Counted from the stretch's first letter, positions 25,095 through 39,331 are shown. The stretch: 64,000 bases of DNA from Chondrilla cf. caribensis (GCA_964020155.1 OZ026547.1:4991509-5055508); one strand, 5' to 3'. Translations and numbers: made by a program. The notes: a model not told the origin generated them from the letters alone.

Positions 25095-25451
25095 CTTGTT
25101 TACACAGAAGTACTAAGGATTCCTCATTCATGCCGTGTCGGGGTAAGGGCATCTCTTATCAATATTCATCATTGGAAATCACCATACTCACAGCTATTCA
25201 TTGAGCACCCCTAAAAATACAACATGAATATCATTAAATATGGTTCAGTTCTCACACTGCCCCTTCTCCTGTGGTTACCACAATATCCTTACATGGGGAA
25301 AGGAAGCTCCACACACATTGCCATACATTTAGCATGTCTCCCAAAACACAATGAATATCATTAAAAGTGCGCATGCTCCCCCACTGCCCATTCTGTTGTG
25401 GTTACCACAAACCAGCTCTGAGAAGTTTGAGTATAGACGGGAGTTACAGTT
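25095..25451 (+). promoter_or_regulatory. Gene B' 5' region with two palindromes
   Basis: TGTGGTTACCACA at 25270-25282 and 25397-25409. The proximal copy ends 42 bp before the ATG. The module order is as in B and D: CTAAGGATTC, ATTCATTGAGCA, ATGAATATCATT, palindrome, then the second ATGAATATCATT and palindrome. Confidence 0.6.
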
Positions 25452-27974
25452 ATGGCTCCACGCAATCAGGTCTTTTTACAGGTGGCACTTTTGTTCTGTG
25501 TGGTGACTACCAGTATGGGGCATATCACTGATTGGCAAAAGGCATTTTCACAACTCAAAAACCTAGTGCATGTGCAACAAGAAGAAATCATGTCACTTCA
25601 CCAAATGATAGAACAGCTGGAGAAGAGATTAGAACCACTTGAGGCAAAAGGTGAGTTATGTGATGTTAACATACAAACTGTAGTCATATCTCTTCAAATC
25701 CATTAGTCATATAGTTTATGATTACACATCATTGTATGACATCCTTCAAATTCAAGAGTGGCAAAGAAGTACAAGTGTGTGATGAATACCATACTACATG
25801 CTGAACATATATGTGGTTAAGTGAGAAATAATGGATTGCTGACAAATGAAAATGTGAAGATGAACACAGTGCAACTGCCCTTTTAAATGCCCCCATCAAC
25901 AGATCAACAATCACTATACTTTGTTGACAGAAATCCAAAAAATGAAATTTGGGAACTGTTGCTTAGAGTATGAATTATTGGATTTTGCTGAAAAATTGCA
26001 TTCATATTGGATCATGTGCCAGTTACACATAACCAATCACCATAGTTGCCAAAACATAGTTTGGTACTACATTTGGATCCCATTTACTGAGATCATCCAT
26101 CATGCAGCAAATAATTTGCCATATATGACCTCAAAGTGACAGAAATAATGTTATATCAAACCGCAAACAATGAAGCACATGATTATTCTTATCACAACTA
26201 TAAACCAATTGCCATACATGAAACCCATTGTACCTTAACTTATAACCCGTAAGAAGTTTTCAGAATTGTTGGCTGGATACATTAAGTGTGCATAGCCATG
26301 AATAATCCAAGGATTGAATAATTGAATTTGAAGCATTACTCATGCTATGCGCACTATATTGCTGCATTTACAGGGCTGGAGCCAGCTCTTTTTAAGTGGG
26401 GAGGCCACTGAGGCTTTTGGTGCTATACCCTCACTCAATTGTGTAGTAGTGCTGTATGACCTTCAAATTAAACCGCTTATGCGACTTATGAGCAATCACA
26501 CACAATACATACAGCTGCCCAAAAACATAAAGCTTGAGTAAATACATAGCTTCTACAAAAAGTGTATAGGTGAGCCTGAAATTGAGAATTAAATTCCGCG
26601 TCAATCCGCACCGAAACGCCCAAGATTCCGAGAAAATTAAGGCGTGTCTGTTAACGTGTACACTACCGAGCAACTATGACGTCATAACAAAATGGAGGCA
26701 GTACGGTGGTACCTGGTCGTGGCAGTCAGACAACTACAGCGTTGACTGCAACAATGATTGAGCGGTTCGAGGTATTAATTCAAACTAGTCTTGAAGGCAA
26801 AAAGTGGGGCGGCTATGGCCGCCCCGGCCGCCCCTATGGCACCGGCCCTGATTTACCAGGATTCTGATTTTGGCTCCATAGTGATTATGCTGTGTTTCAT
26901 TGGTGTACTCCTGCATTTCACATATTGAGGTAGCAATATCTATATGTATATGAATGATACTTGGCCTATCCTTTGATGTAACAAGAGAGGGGAATGTGTA
27001 AGCACATACAAAACAAGGCGTAGAGTACACAGATTTACTTCTGTATAAGGGTGCTCCTGATTCAATGTACAAGTTTATTAATTAATAAACTATTTGTTGT
27101 GATCTAGCAATCACTTGTCACATTCCTATGAATTACTTTAATAAAATTCTCTCACAACAGATCATTATCACTATCTACCATTAACATTACTACAATATAA
27201 ACATGACACCACACCGAAAATAGAGTTGGTTGTCTAAGGGATCTTCACTAAGTATGTAACATTAATTTTCTTCTGAATACAATAATTGCCAATACAATGC
27301 AATCATCCTGGTATTTTGGATCACACAGACCTCTTTTTTCAGATAAACTTATAGAAAGAACTAAACGACAAGATAAATGCAATTGTCCACAAGGACTAAA
27401 AGGGGCTAGAGGAACACCAGGACTCAATGGGATGAATGGAACAAAGGGTGAAAAGAGAGACCCAGGGTCACGTGGGAAGAGGGGTGAAAGAGGAGAACTA
27501 GGACTGCCAGGAACTCCAGGACCCCAAGGATTAAATGGAACAAAAGGTGAACAAGGAGAAACAGGACAGCCGGGGAATGGTGGACAGAAAGGTGAACCAG
27601 GGTTGAAAGGAGACACAGGAGTGCCCGGACCACCAGGACTTAATGGTACAAAGGGAGAAAAAGGCAACTTAGGGAAACAAGGAGTTAATGGAACAAATGG
27701 TGAGCAAGGAGAGAAAGGACAACCAGGTAATGTTGGACAGAAAGGTGAACCAGGACTGAATGGAGACACAGGAGTGCCAGGACTTAATGGAACAAAAGGT
27801 GAACAAGGAGAAAAGGGACACACAGGAAGTGATGGGCAGAAAGGTGAACCAGGACTCAAAGGAGACTTAGGAGTTCCTGGACACAACGGGACAGATGGTA
27901 TAAGAGGAATACCTGGAATGAAGGGTAATAGAGGAGAGCCAGCACTATGCCCTGAATATTGCGGAAATGGTTAA
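25452..27974 (+). CDS. Collagen-like secreted protein, gene B' (2 exons)
   Basis: Exons are 25452-25650 and 27343-27974 (phase 1); the product is about 276 aa. Signal peptide 1-22 (VFLQVALLFCVVTT), coiled coil about 25-65, furin-type RTKR at 72-75, C79-N-C81, Gly-X-Y with six N-G-T sequons, and the C-terminal pair CPEYC. It is the intact sister of B. One glycine of the triple helix is Arg here (GEKRDPG against GEKGDPG in B), which would kink or destabilise the helix locally. The intron (25651-27342) holds a 480-bp transposon. Poly(A) signal AATAAA at 28082-28087. Confidence 0.86.
26371..26850. mobile_element. Non-autonomous TIR transposon in gene B' intron
   Basis: The element starts CAGGGCTGGAGCC and ends with the inverted counterpart GGCACCGGCCCTG. 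It is flanked by ATTTA direct repeats (26366-26370, 26851-26855). The sister intron in B has a single ATTTA at the same point (about 12750), so the insertion postdates the duplication. GC-rich ends; no transposase. The termini look hAT-like, but the 5-bp target duplication is shorter than the usual 8. Confidence 0.85.
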
Positions 27975-28089
27975 TCAGAACAAAATAGCAATAGGAACAA
28001 CTCCATTATAAGACTATACTGGATAATTGATTGATTATCTAACTAGTGATATGCTGATGTTGCATCTAAGTTGAATTGAAAAATAAATT

Positions 28090-31000
28090 GTTACAATAAT
28101 TGGAATTGCCAAAGATAACACACCCCATTGAAAGGCAAGAATAATGTCTGACACATAAACCTAAAAATGTAGACATAGAATTAGTCTAAACTACTGAACA
28201 TTTAATATAAAATTATCATATAATTATTTTACAAAATTATATGTTTCATATAATCAATGGCATAAGCATGCCAACCTAATAAAGTATAGGGTTTTACCAA
28301 ACCCTGAAGTCAATGATATGTAGGTTTATTGTATTATAATTTTTGTGCTGTACATTAGTATTAACAGCGATCCCATGCACTACATAGACATGCAAGAAAT
28401 TAGATTATCACTATGTGCTGTTTGACCCATTATTACAAATTTAAAATAATAATTACATAACTATATACAGTGTGTGTACATATTATACATATGAATATGC
28501 GTGATTCTGTGTGCCTGTGGCTATTACATGTTGCAAGACCAGTGTATGGATGTGTTGTGGGCATGCATGTTTAAATTTGTCAGCAGCATGACATTGTGTG
28601 CTAAACTGGAAAATTCATATTCAAAAAGGTGATAGGATCTGTGAAAGATCAAAATTGCTCAGTTACACAAAAGTTAGTCATGCAAATATTGAAAATGACA
28701 AGTCTTTGCATATTATGCATAGCAGCAAAGAGTATAATGAAAACATTGGATAGGAGAAAAGATTGGATCAAGTGATATATTAATATCAGGACACAACAGA
28801 TGCAGAGATACATTATTTTGTTGAATGGGATATATTAAGTTTAATGCTAATATAGAGCAACCAGACTGCAACTGATGGTGATCATGAGGAATTCAAAAAA
28901 GTTGGATTTAAGGCTCACGATACATCGATAATTTTAACAAAATTTCAATTTTGCATGTTTACTATATTTGAAGCAAACAATCCAATATTATTGTAGTGTA
29001 GACCTAGTTGTAGTAGTAGAGGTATCACTTCAGTCTGCTGGTCACACATGGCCACAGTACGCAGTACTCATTGACTACAGTGACTGCTACCTTCTTACTT
29101 TTTTCACAACATTCTAAAGTGCAGGAAATTAGGAAGTGTCATGTTCATATAACCATGCATGTCTGTCTGTTGTGGGTAAATTGCAGTTCACGACCAATTT
29201 TATTTTAATGTGATAGTACACTCAAAACAAATCCATTTGTGGAACGCAGGTAGGACATGTAGTCATCGAAGGCGGAAGAAAGTAACTTGTGTTTTTGAAG
29301 TTATGTGAACAATGGAATCGTCTATTTTGGGGACGGGTCACGAGCAGTCACATGATATTCGCGTTTCTACAAGAACCATCATAACAAAATTTGCGAAATT
29401 CCCGGTTAAAGAAATAACATTCTCTTCTAAATCGCGCCAATAGGTAGATATAAGAAAGTGCATCGCCTCGAAGAAGTACGTTTGGCACTTATCGTGAGAC
29501 TAGCTGTACAGAGATATCGTTGCGTAACAATGACGTAATGCTTAACTCGTGACATGCACATGAATTGGATATATTGTATGTATCATTTCGAAATAAATGT
29601 ACAAACTAATGAACAGTGTAATGCGTCAATTTGTTTCAACTATACTATATACATGTATACAGTGTCCTTTAGTTAATCTGATATGGGGGCAATTTGGTCA
29701 ACTGTACCATACAATGGTGAAACTTTGAATAAAATGGCAAATTCTTGTTCCACCACCTGGAGAGAGTAACTCCTCTACTGAAACATCAGTACTCTTCGCA
29801 AAGTTTGTGCAGTGAGTCATTTATTTGTATATTTTGTAATGTTACATATATGTACAGACTTTGGGCATATGTATAACGTCCATTATGTATGTACATGTAC
29901 ATTATGAAAATCCACATAGGGCACTCTTTTTGCACAAACATAATATTATGCATTACCTAGATTGAATCTTGCCCTTTCTTTCATTTGACTAGGAAAGATG
30001 AAGCAGTATTATGCTCCTTATTAGGAATAGCTTCCGTGACTTCAAATTCAATAGCAGGAGAGTTAGAACATTTCGGATTGCCTTTAATTTTGATGTAACA
30101 TTGAATCAAGAGGAAATTTATATTGTCGCTTGCATAGAGTGAAGCTTCACGAGCTTCTCTATAGGATAAAATTGACATAATCAGAACTCTAAAATAGTCA
30201 GAATATTGTACAACTGCTGAAGTTATAATAATAGGGTACGGTTATGGTATTCGTGACAGTTTAAGGCATGGTTTTTGGGGTGATTTCTTTCTTGTGTTCC
30301 ACACCTAGTATTGGACCCAATATTTTCCCTCTGCTTTCATTCACTTCACCAGTAGTATACATCCACAACAAATAGTCTTTGAGGTCAATGAACGTAGGGT
30401 TTGTCGATTGTATCCTGCATCATCTACCGTCCTTGCAACTCTAGCTTATTGGCTGTATTTTTACTGTTGCATAATCTTGTCCTACTGCCTGTCTCAATAT
30501 TGTAAAATTGTACAATAAATGTAATATTCATATGTTCCAATTACCATTGATGCTACTGCATGACACCTTGTAATGTTTGGAACCATTATCTCCGCTGAGA
30601 GCAACAGTCTACTTATATTATTATTATAACTCCATTGCAATGGGATCGTAATATGTTCCCAAATGCCAAGAGTACAAGGTCAATGCAAATAATATGGTCA
30701 GTTGTACAACCACACATTCAAGGTGTATGGCTAGGTACCCTACAAATATATGTACTCCTGTTACAGATTGTGTTTATTAAATTTAAATTTGGTGAATGTA
30801 ATAGTTATCTGACAATAAACAAACTTCAACTTGCTAATATAATGCTTATGTAATATAGTCTACATTCAATTATTGCTTCATTTGCTTGCATATATTAATA
30901 ATGATTTTATAAATGGTATTATATTACATCAGTCTGGCTAATGGTTGTGATGAGTCATTAATTGTTATTTATATCATCCATCATGGAATGCAGAATACAG

Positions 31001-31900
31001 AATACAGCAACATGCATACAAAATAAATAACAATGTACATATTTTGTTAGGGTCTGATGTGTGTGGCATACTGGAAGTCAATATAAACATTGCTAATTAT
31101 TAATTGTTACTAGAGATAGATCTTTAATATTATGGTTGTGTTGAATGCTATCCTTTACGGTGTTATTATTCCTGTGACAATGGTTCTTTGTTGTACACAT
31201 GTGAATTATTATTATTGAGATTTGAACAGCGAAGTGAACTCGTTTCGAACAATAATATTATAGTACAGTGTGTGTGCTTCGTGGTATGTATAAGTGCATG
31301 TACACATACAAACATGTACACCTGGTAAGTGAATGGTGTTTGCATACTTGCCAGACCGCATGTACGAGTGTAAAAACAAAAGGATACTGGTGATAAAATG
31401 ACTCCTATCTATGTAAGACACTCATAAAAGTCTTATCTACACTACATGTGCTTAGATCTTGTAGCATGGAACGAAAAAAATGTACAGATGCAGAAACTGC
31501 AACACATAAATAATTATTAAAGACAACTTTTATATTATGTTGCCATCACCATATAGAATTGGCTATTAGAAGAGAAAGCAGGTCCACAAGAACCTCCTGC
31601 AAAATATATTCAAGCAAAAGGATCACAAGAACCTCGTCCACTTGATTGATAACTAGGTGCTGTTGAAGTTAACGGAACTACTAGAATCAACATCCAGGAG
31701 AACTAGGAGATGTGGAGACATTGGATTATTGCTTTGTATGGGTGAAGCCATATAATAAGTTAATCAAATTGTGGGAAGACATACAGTTATTAAATTAGTA
31801 AAGCATGCCTACGTAGCTAAATCAATTATAATGGACAATAGTAAGTCATGCGAGAATAACACGTTCATAAGGTAAGTCAGAAGGTCACTGGAAAATGGAG
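28090..31900. other. Intergenic, gene B' to gene C'
   Basis: Copy of 13985-17800 with scattered small indels. No supported gene was seen. A minus-strand open frame at 29981-30178 matches the one at 15862-16059. Confidence 0.5.
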
Positions 31901-31993
31901 AAATGCAGGTAAGGCAGGCAATACAATTGTAATAAACACCAAGATAAACACATATATTAACACATAGATCCCTGAATGTACACATGCACAGAG

Positions 31994-32069
<76 letters not shown>

Positions 32070-32111
32070 CCACTACACGAACACACACTCACACAAGCAC
32101 ACACACATGGT

Positions 32112-32201
<90 letters not shown>

Positions 32202-32243
32202 CCACTACACAAACACACACTCACACAAGCACACACACATGGT

Positions 32244-32325
<82 letters not shown>

Positions 32326-32367
32326 CCACTACACAAACACACACTCACACAAGCACACACACATGGT

Positions 32368-32429
<62 letters not shown>

Positions 32430-32471
32430 CCACTACACAAACACACACTCACACAAGCACACACACATGGT

Positions 32472-32547
<76 letters not shown>

Positions 32548-32589
32548 CCACTACACAAACACACACTCACACAAGCACACACACATGGT

Positions 32590-32683
<94 letters not shown>

Positions 32684-32758
32684 CACAAACACACACTCAC
32701 ACAAACACACACTCACACAAGCACACACACATGGTGCACACACACACACACACACGGT

Positions 32759-32838
<80 letters not shown>

Positions 32839-32846
32839 ACACACCT
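31994..32846. repeat. Expanded higher-order (CA)n array upstream of gene C'
   Basis: About 850 bp of CA blocks is interrupted by five full CCCACTACAC-bearing spacers, one shortened spacer near 32680 and an extra GGTGC near 32757. The equivalent array upstream of C has only two spacers. This suggests expansion by unequal exchange or replication slippage of a block-plus-spacer unit of about 105-135 bp. Confidence 0.9.
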
Positions 32847-32859
32847 AGCACCTCAATTG

Positions 32860-33108
32860 AATCTACTTGTTTATTCTATAGCAAAATTTCTAAGGATTCA
32901 AGTATGGGATCCTCATATCCATTCCCATTCTCTGTCAAATATCAATGGTAAGCACCACATACTAGATATTCATGGAGCATAGCATAGATATACACAATGA
33001 ATATCATTGAAAATGGGCCTGTCCTACCATGTCTTACATAACACATTTAGCTGATTGTTCTATTGTGGTCACCACAAACTAGCACTGGCATTGACCGGAG
33101 CTACAGTT
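32860..33108 (+). promoter_or_regulatory. Gene C' 5' region with TGTGGTCACCACA palindrome
   Basis: Palindrome at 33064-33076, ending 32 bp before the ATG as in C. It carries about 17 bp (around 32937-32955) that are missing in C. Confidence 0.6.
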
Positions 33109-36100
33109 ATGACTCAAAGCATTCAGGTCTTAGTACATGTGGCTGTTTTGGTTTGTGTGGTGTCCACCAGTATTGGGGGTATCACTGATTTTGAAGAGAA
33201 AATTTCACAACTTGAAAACAAAGTGAAAGTGTCTCAAGAAGAACTCAAGTCACTTCACCAGATGATTAAACAGCTGGAGAAGAGACTAGAACCACTTGAA
33301 GCACAAGGTGAGTTTGAAGAAATACAAAATGAATAACAAATACAACCTGCATTTCCTAACCCTAAGCATTTCTTACTCTTCATGTCCACTAGTCAGGCAT
33401 ACCTCCTTTTGACTACCACGAGAGTTAACGCATGTTGTCACTCTATGTTGCAAGTGGTAAAAAATACACTACTAAAATGACCATCTTATGTGTACTACTG
33501 CCTGAAAAAAATAGGGCTTTGTGGTTTGACAGGCATATAGTGATTCCATACGGTTCATTTGGCATCTCTTCCTCTGTTTTTTGGATTGTTGTTCAGATGG
33601 TCTTATCCAAAAAATATTGGACCTCGGTTGCAGGCTCTCCTTCTAATGAATTTTGTTGCTTTCCCTTTGTGGAAAACCTGTAGGCTTCGGTACCACTCTC
33701 ACCATGTAGAGTTTAAACAAATATTGACAAAAATTCCACCCTGTCCAAACCTTATTTTTGGAGTGGTTTGCTCATCATCTTGCAGTCCTTTTCATGTAAT
33801 CAGTGGATATCATTTTTTGCAATTGATTCAAACTTGAACCATGATAGTTAAAACATTTCTCGAGCTATAAGAACTTGTTTGGTTACATCTACCAATAATT
33901 CCTTATCTGACTGCAAAATGCATTTTATTAGTAGACTTTCTCACCAACTACCTATAGTATACTCCCGAAATTTGTATATCAAGGTAGCAATTCCTATACA
34001 TACACGGACGTCTTTTCTAATTCTATGTAACATCTAGTCCCAGTATATACAAGGCGATTAGAAGCGCATACGAAACTACAGAGTATATAATAGCAGTAGG
34101 ATACATAGGAGGTACTTTTGACTCAGAGTGCATATAGCATTAAATACTAGATGTGTTTAGCAAGGAATTAGAAAGAGATTAATGTCGTGGGCCTGCCATT
34201 CACCATCCAGATTCAATTAGCTACCATTTTGAGGTACTCCACAAATTCCTTCTTATACTATTCATTGAAAATGTTTGTATCATCCACCTTTTGCATGCAA
34301 GAGATAATTAAGTTACATAGGTGTGTATTTTGGGCAGATCTCCCGCTAAATAATATCATGTGTGTAGTCTTGAAAATAAAATAACATAATCATTATTATT
34401 TTCTCATAATTGTAATTGATTGTGAAAATCGACATAGCATTGCTGCCCATTTAGGTGTCCCCAACAACTAAGCAGTTGAAAAATTTATAAAATTCTTGGA
34501 AATATTTACGTGGGTTCGTTGAGGCCAATCCATGCATCTAACAAGATAGAAACTCCCAATTTTCTTCCTATGGAACACATCATTGAATTATCTCACAGAA
34601 AGTTGCAATATGACGACATAAATTGGCTGATCATGTCCAAAGCATTAATCTACGTTTCGATGTCCAAATTTCAACAGTGAACTGGGATACATTCATTTTA
34701 CATCAAGTGCAGTATAATAGTAAACCCTTTAGCAGTCACAAGCCACGCAAGGACGCTCGCTCAGATAACCCAGTCACCTGCACTATAATACATTTTCATT
34801 TAATAGGGTGAATATTATAAATAGCTTATACCATATATACAAAGGTATTTGCACAGCTTGATGAAAATGTGATTTATATGAAGTGGTTTTGAGCAGAGAA
34901 AAATTGCATTTTGCAAAAGAAAAATATGTGGGAATACACGGAAAATATTACAAAAGCACAAAATAAATTGGCAGATACTTGAAACTTATCAAATTATACC
35001 AAAATTCTGCTTGATATGGACCTCTCATATTACACCATAAATGCTTCAATCAATAATAAAGTAGGACGAATAAGCTCGATTTTCATCATTTAAACATACC
35101 AAATAGAAAAAAAATCGCTTTTAATGTCCAATATATCCTTATACATATATACCGTTCCATAAACAGGATAAACAGCATTTTGTCAAAGCCCTTCCAACAC
35201 AGAAGGGAGTACCAGCTTCATTAAGGATGAAACACTATTGAAACATTGTTGAAAGGCCCCGTTTCAATGCATTTTATGTGAAACAGAGCCTTTGAACAAT
35301 GATTCAATAGTGTATACTACTTGATGGAAGCAGGATTTCCCCCCTGTGCAATTTGCCGCTCGAGGTACAAGTTTCAAAATGACTCAGGGATATGTGGAAA
35401 CTAATATTCGATATTGAACAAACTATATGCCATAATCAATAATTATTAAAATACTATAACCATGCATATGATGCTAATGGGAATTATTATAGACTTATTA
35501 TTGTTTCGCGACAGATAAACTATTGGAAAGAACTAGACGACAAGATATGTGCACTTGTCCGCCTGGACTAAAAGGGAATAGAGGGACACCAGGACTGAAT
35601 GGGATAAATGGAACAAAGGGTGAAATAGGAGACCCCGGGCCACTTGGGGAGGGGGGTGAAAAAGGAGAGCTAGGACTGCCGGGACCTCCAGGACCCCAAG
35701 GACTGCAAGGCATTAACGGAACAAAAGGTGAAAAGGGAGGAAAAGGACAACAAGGGGATGTTGGACAGAAAGGTGAACCAGGACTGAAAGGGGTCACAGG
35801 AGTGAAAGGACTTAATGGAACAATAGGTGAACGTGGGGAAATAGGGCAACCAGGGTCAGATGGACAGAAAGGTGAACCAGGATTGAAAGGGTACACAGGA
35901 ATGCCAGGACTTAATGGAACAAAAGGTGAACATGGGGAAATAGGACAACCAGGGAAAGATGGACAGAAAGGTGAACCAGGATTGAAAGGGTACACAGGCA
36001 TGCCAGGACTTAATGGAACCAAAGGTGAACGTGGGGAAATAGGACAACCAGGGAAAGATGGACAGAAAGGTGAACCAGGACTGAAAGGGGACACAGGAGT

Positions 36101-36326
36101 GCCAGGACTTAATGGAACAAAAGGTGAACATGGTGAAACAGGTCTACAAGGGAATGTTGGAAAGAGAGGTGAACCAGGACCAAAAGGAGAGCAAGGTCCA
36201 AGAGGAAACAAAGGAAAGCGAGGGGGTAAGGGGGAGCCAGGACTTGAAGGAACAAAGGGAGAAAAGGGTGACAGAGATGCACCACAACCAACACCTTGCT
36301 GTAAGAAGCCAGGACTTGGTGGCTAA
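33109..36326 (+). CDS. Collagen-like secreted protein, gene C' (2 exons)
   Basis: Exons are 33109-33307 and 35515-36326 (phase-1 intron of 2,207 nt); the product is about 336 aa. Signal peptide and coiled coil are as in C (second codon ACT instead of TCT). Furin-type RTRR at 72-75, then C79-T-C81. Exon 2 is exactly 99 nt longer than that of C, i.e. one more 33-residue collagen unit, giving six N-G-T sequons. The C-terminus has diverged from C: adjacent cysteines in TPCCKKPG, and glycine-rich ending. Poly(A) signal AATAAA at 36386-36391. Confidence 0.87.
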
Positions 36327-36419
36327 AATGTAATGAGTGTTTGGATTATCATCAAATGCATGAAAATCACATTTCTGATAAATACAATAAATGAAAAAGA
36401 ACATGAATCTCTACTACTG

Positions 36420-37980
36420 AGAAACTATTTGAATTTTTGTAATAGGTCATATTATAAGTATAGAATTTTGTATAAGATAATCATACATTTATTATTTGGA
36501 TACCCATATAAAGTGGTACACTGAAAAGCTGTACAATAATTGAGTTCGGTAATGTATTTTCTTTCAGCAATAATTGAATGGAGTTCATAGTAGCTAATAA
36601 TAATAATAATATGCGACACACATACTTAAAATCACGCAGAGATACAAAACATATTATTAGTCTGTTCGAAGAAAATTTACATCCTTATAGCATTATAATT
36701 ATCTTTTATGATCATAATATAAGCATGCCAATGTACATCATGCACTGCAAGTTGACCTATAGCAGCTATGAACTAAATGACATGTTGCTAGTATACAATA
36801 ACTGAAGAATCTATGGGTTGGGTTCAACCAATAAACAATTAAACAGAACATGACTATCTCTTTCACTGAATTACACTCTTTATACTGATCATAATTTATA
36901 ATTCCACTTACTATCCTATAGACAATAATAGTGTATGACTTATAGAGTTCTTGTTTTGCCATGAAATTTACTTAATTTAACATGATATTTTATTCTCACT
37001 ATTTAAAACATACGAGCAATGAATACAACAATAAAGCAAAAAATTGACAATGAAGTGGTGAGTTTTACATGAAATCAAATGTGAGTGCGTCTGTGCGAGA
37101 GTTGAAAGATGCATATGAAAAATTGAATTAGTACAGGCAAATACCTTTGGTTAAATGTACAGTACTTTCAGTAAAAGAACTGAACGTACTACGGGTATAC
37201 CCGTACCTGTTTTTTAACCATACGTACAATGATATGTCATAATTCTTGCACAATGTCGGTGTAAATAGATCCCACGAGACAAAAAAATGGCTTATTCGAC
37301 CGAGTGCTAAACTTTCGGAAACAGAGGATTAGCACGGAATATTCGAAATTATATGGTTTTCTAACTAAGCTAGTCTCTACCTTACCGAGTGGTTTTCTGA
37401 TGGGTAGGATGTTTCCAATGGACTTCACTCTTCTCACAAAAGAAGGTTTCTGGATTTTAAAAGGGCACTTGAGGTCTGCATTTCTTTCGATTATTGCTAT
37501 ATCTAGAAATTAAACTAGCCGTATGTAGCACATAGATATCAACACGTAGGTAAGCCGTACTTTACATGTCCATTCATCCGTTGGCAACCCGTAGTACGTT
37601 TTTTTACTGAAAGTACCGTACATTATACATAATATGCCCTTGCTTTCTATACTTAAGACAACCTATATACTTCAAATGCTCCAACAACAGTGTGAACCCA
37701 ATGCACCGGGGTATAAAGACTCACCAGTATTCACTAGTATTTAGTATATAAAATAGAAAGGAATGAACGTTGCAATGTATTCTTGTCCACTACACGTGTA
37801 AAGTGTCCCTGTGTTTCCCTGATATAAGGGCATTGCATCTGGGGGGTACTGTACAACACTGAAACCTTGAAATGAATGTACAAACTAATGAACAGTGAAA
37901 TGCATTGATTTCTTGTCCACTATTATATACATGTGTATAGTGTCCTTTATGTATCCTCATATAGGAGCACTTTGCCCTAC
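36420..37980. other. 3' flank of gene C', no supported gene
   Basis: Copy of the C flank without the ~500-bp stretch present at 23013-23516; the junction is near 37747. It includes the segment around 36950-37170 also found upstream of E and F. The open frame at 37304-37513 matches 22564-22773 and has no recognisable domain. Confidence 0.5.
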
Positions 37981-37989
37981 TGTAACAAT

Positions 37990-38865
37990 GTAACCTTAAG
38001 TTAATAGGCACAGTCTTGTTCTGTCTTGCCACTGTGGGAATCCATATGTCAAGTGTCCTGGATACAGTGACTCATCAACAACAAAGCGAACTGGCAGGTC
38101 CTCGTGCAAAAGATTTTGGCGTATTTGCATAAGCATCATCAACAGTTTCTGTGAGATTGTTAGCAGACTATTCGCATTCTGTTTCTGAATCGTGGAGTAG
38201 CCTTCTTCTGGATTACTGCCATAGGATGGTAAAACTGGATTCAGCCACTTTAGTAGGATATCGAGAGCAGTACTATTGAAGCCGGGTACAGGTGCAAATC
38301 ATTGCTATTCAATAAACAAACATCCAATTTTTTTGAAGCTGCATTAAAAGAAGCTTCGCCTGTTGTTGCAAGTGTTAATTCAGATTGTGTGAAGATGCAT
38401 TCATCTGTACCAACTGCATTATTTCTGAATCAACATCGGGGGTTGAATATGATGCTTCACTTTGATAGGTGCTACATCCTGGCATATCTTCAAAGTCGAA
38501 CCGAGACTTAATATCTACTTTTCTAGCTTGGTGTGGCTTCTTCAAGAATGGTCCTCTGTGATACTCTAAGCTTTTTGGAGACATTACTAAAGATGTTCGA
38601 GTGAAGTACTTGGAGTTTCTGTTAAGTGTCTTCCTGTTTAGACCGACAAAGTTGACAGTCTCCAGTTGGCTTCCACAGTTTTCCACCCTCCGCTAATGGT
38701 GACATATTGATCCTGGAAATCGTCTTCTTCTTGATATCTTCAACCATTAATACGATGTTGTGTAATGCAAGAATGTTGGCCAATTTAGGGCAATCTTTAA
38801 AACAAAAATTGCTTCATCCACAGACTAACATAGCATCCATGTCCTGGGGACACCTACCCTTATGG
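37990..38865 (-). pseudogene. Decayed transposase-like gene, unit 2 copy
   Basis: Second copy of 23800-24645. Here the five extra bases are absent, so the helix-turn-helix-like stretch (LLTISQKLLMMLMQIRQNLL, then HEDLPVRF) reads through in one frame. A 14-base deletion near 38655 joins other segments into a longer frame (38686-38375). It is still broken by an A-run frameshift near 38330. No DDE catalytic triad can be placed. Confidence 0.4.
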
Positions 38866-39166
38866 TTAGAGCAACTCCAAAAGGAGCACTGTCATTTAGA
38901 CTTTGTGAATGGCAATAAAACAAAATCTTCGCTTTACTTTGCCAAATAATAAAGGAGGAAGAATGTTGACAGTGATGGAGATAGTGGTGATGAAAGTGAT
39001 AGAAGTATACGTACAAGTTTGGGAGAGAATATTTCAGGCACTGCATGTCATTGCTGGCAATGCTTGGCATTACGTATTTATGTGTACTGATCACACATTA
39101 TCATCATTAATAATGTGTGGTATTGCAAATTAGCAGACATAGATCTCCAAATGTACACATGCATGC

Positions 39167-39175
39167 ACACACACA

Positions 39176-39235
<60 letters not shown>

Positions 39236-39260
39236 CACACACAAACACGCACAACACACA

Positions 39261-39306
<46 letters not shown>

Positions 39307-39331
39307 CACACACAAACACGCACAACACACA

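Larger units (their letters stand above)
24850..39080 (+). repeat. Segmental duplication, unit 2 (genes B' and C')
   Basis: Second copy of the ~14-kb unit. After its end, the same promoter-to-exon-1 segment begins a third time as gene D. Compared with unit 1 it lacks the exon-1 transposon and the ~500-bp segment. It gains a 480-bp intron element, about 530 bp of CA array and one 99-bp collagen unit. Confidence 0.85.
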
